Part shown: one piece after another, positions 6,721-7,525 of the stretch | Layout of the letters: every line of letters begins with the position of its first letter | How positions within the stretch are numbered: position 1 is the first letter of the stretch | Assembly (NCBI GenBank): GCA_003233025.1 | Contig: QIKS01000124.1 | Coordinates: 1 to 7,525, forward strand | Source: Hellea balneolensis | Lineage (GTDB): Bacteria > Pseudomonadota > Alphaproteobacteria > Caulobacterales > Maricaulaceae | Length of the DNA: 7,525 nt | Direction: 5' to 3' | Made by a program: the position numbers and the translations under genes | The notes under the pieces: model-generated | Told to the model about the DNA's origin: nothing | Database searches by the model: none | What the model saw: only the letters and a program-made list of their open reading frames with translations

Positions 6721-6795
6721 TTAGGGTCGTGCTGATAGCAGAAACACCATCGGCCCGACAAGTGCTATTTTGATATAATTGTTAGATTTCTTCAT
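6721..6795 (-). CDS. Possible 24-residue small membrane or leader peptide downstream of sulP
   Basis: An ATG 10 bases after the sulP stop opens a 24-codon frame ending in TAA. An AGGA ribosome binding site, 9 bases upstream, overlaps the sulP TAG stop, so coupled translation is possible. The peptide begins MKKSNNY, continues with a hydrophobic stretch IKIALVGPMVFLLSA and ends RP. That composition fits a short membrane peptide or a bare signal peptide. I know no family for it. A candidate tRNA promoter lies inside it, so the hydrophobic reading may be coincidence. Confidence 0.3.
   Translation of the reverse strand: MKKSNNYIKIALVGPMVFLLSARP
6733..6761 (-). promoter_or_regulatory. Candidate tRNA-Asn promoter
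   Basis: On the minus strand, cTTGTCg (-35 at 6761-6756) and CTATCA (-10 at 6738-6733) are separated by 17 bases. Transcription would start near 6726, giving a short leader before the tRNA 5' end at 6708. The boxes resemble stable-RNA promoters of alphaproteobacteria (CTTGAC, N17, CTATAT type). The site lies inside the small ORF described at 6721-6795, which weakens the case for that ORF. Confidence 0.4.
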
Positions 6796-6805
6796 ATGGG
6801 TTTTC

Positions 6806-7525
6806 CTAACCTTGTCCCGTCAAAACGCCGGCTTTTACGGAATAGTCGACAGCGATTTCATAATCGGGGTCATTGTCAGAATTAACTATCAATTGACCTG
6901 CACGCTTGAGGAGGCGGTGACAATCGGGGGTGAGATGTCTAAGCTGTAAATGCTTGCCGCGCGATTTATATTTTGATGCCAAGGTTTCAATGGCTTGCAG
7001 GGCGGATTGGTCAACAACGCGGCTGTTTATAAAGTCGATAATGACTTTGTCAGGATCGTCTTGGGGGTTGAAAATTTCAGCGAATCCCTCGGCGGAACCA
7101 AAGAAAAGCGGGCCTTCGATTTTGTAAATTTTTACGCCTTTTTTTGACGTATCAATATGGGCATGGATGCGCTTGGCATTGTTCCATGCATAGGCCAAAG
7201 CCGATACAATAACCCCGACAATGACGGCAATGGCCAGGTCGGTCATCACCGTCACCACTGTTACCAAAATAATCACCAGAGCATCGGTAAGGGGGATGCG
7301 GCGCATAATGGTTAAAGAGCGCCAGGCAAATGTGCCGATCACCACCATAAACATCACGCCGACAAGAGCGGCGAGGGGGATTTGCTCGATCAAGCCCGAG
7401 GCGACCATAATAAAGGCCAGCAAGAACAGAGCGGCGGTAATGCCTGCCAGCCGGGTACGGCCACCGGATTTCACATTAATCATCGATTGGCCGATCATGG
7501 CGCAACCACCCATGCCGCCAAAAAA
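6806..7525 (-). CDS. SulP-family inorganic anion transporter, C-terminal part with STAS domain (N-terminus outside the window)
   Basis: The product is an inner-membrane transporter of the SulP/SLC26 family, which moves sulfate, bicarbonate or dicarboxylates. The frame is open to the right edge, so about 239 C-terminal residues are present of a protein usually near 500. The visible part, numbered from the internal Met codon at 7513, starts with GGMGGCAMIGQSMINVKSGGRTRLAG, a conserved SulP stretch. Hydrophobic spans follow at about 25-44, 47-63 and 77-109. A cytoplasmic STAS domain starts near KKGVKIYKIEGPLFFGSAEGF at about 123-143, and IIDFINSRVVDQSALQAIETL at about 158-178 holds the usual STAS core with DQSAL at the regulatory loop. 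The protein ends TGQG. It resembles bacterial SulP proteins with the IPLAALVGVMFMVVIGTFAW segment; the substrate cannot be assigned. Its reading direction leads into the small ORF and tRNA-Asn. Confidence 0.93.
   Translation of the reverse strand, partial: FFGGMGGCAMIGQSMINVKSGGRTRLAGITAALFLLAFIMVASGLIEQIPLAALVGVMFMVVIGTFAWRSLTIMRRIPLTDALVIILVTVVTVMTDLAIAVIVGVIVSALAYAWNNAKRIHAHIDTSKKGVKIYKIEGPLFFGSAEGFAEIFNPQDDPDKVIIDFINSRVVDQSALQAIETLASKYKSRGKHLQLRHLTPDCHRLLKRAGQLIVNSDNDPDYEIAVDYSVKAGVLTGQG

Overview
The window reads as chromosomal DNA from an alphaproteobacterium of moderate GC content, possibly from a marine or aquatic lineage. The main clues are the UvrB N-terminus (a PHRP-containing extension before EGGKKF, as I recall it from alphaproteobacterial UvrB), a GTTC-N7-GTTC-like LexA box upstream of it, a short FAH-family hydrolase paired with a VOC protein, and a C-terminal DUF11-like domain of a type I know mainly from alphaproteobacteria. 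The exact taxon cannot be fixed from this sequence.

Layout, left to right. Bases 1 to about 1161 (minus strand) hold the N-terminal half or more of uvrB, which runs off the left edge. A divergent intergenic region of about 126 bp carries a near-match to a LexA box and a perfect 14-bp palindrome. Two plus-strand genes for exported proteins follow, separated by 32 bp: an unrecognised secreted protein (1288-2172) and a double-DTG retropepsin-like aspartic protease (2205-3272). The protease gene converges on a tightly coupled two-gene minus-strand operon that encodes a VOC-family metalloprotein and a fumarylacetoacetate-hydrolase-family enzyme (4854 down to 3281), plausibly for aromatic or tyrosine catabolism. 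Across a second divergent region of about 250 bp, a plus-strand gene (5103-6560) encodes a large secreted protein with an unrecognised N-terminal part and a DUF11-like C-terminal domain. Its start codon is odd. It converges on a minus-strand tRNA-Asn (GTT). Right of the tRNA lie a candidate tRNA promoter, a possible 24-residue ORF and the C-terminal part of a SulP-family anion transporter with a STAS domain, which runs off the right edge.

Most of the window is ordinary housekeeping and catabolic content. The parts least explained by known families are the two exported proteins at 1288-3272, the start region of the DUF11-like gene, and the tiny ORF between sulP and the tRNA. I see no phage, insertion sequence, CRISPR array or defence system. 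I found no clear case for a new multi-gene system; the secreted-protein and protease pair is the best candidate for follow-up.
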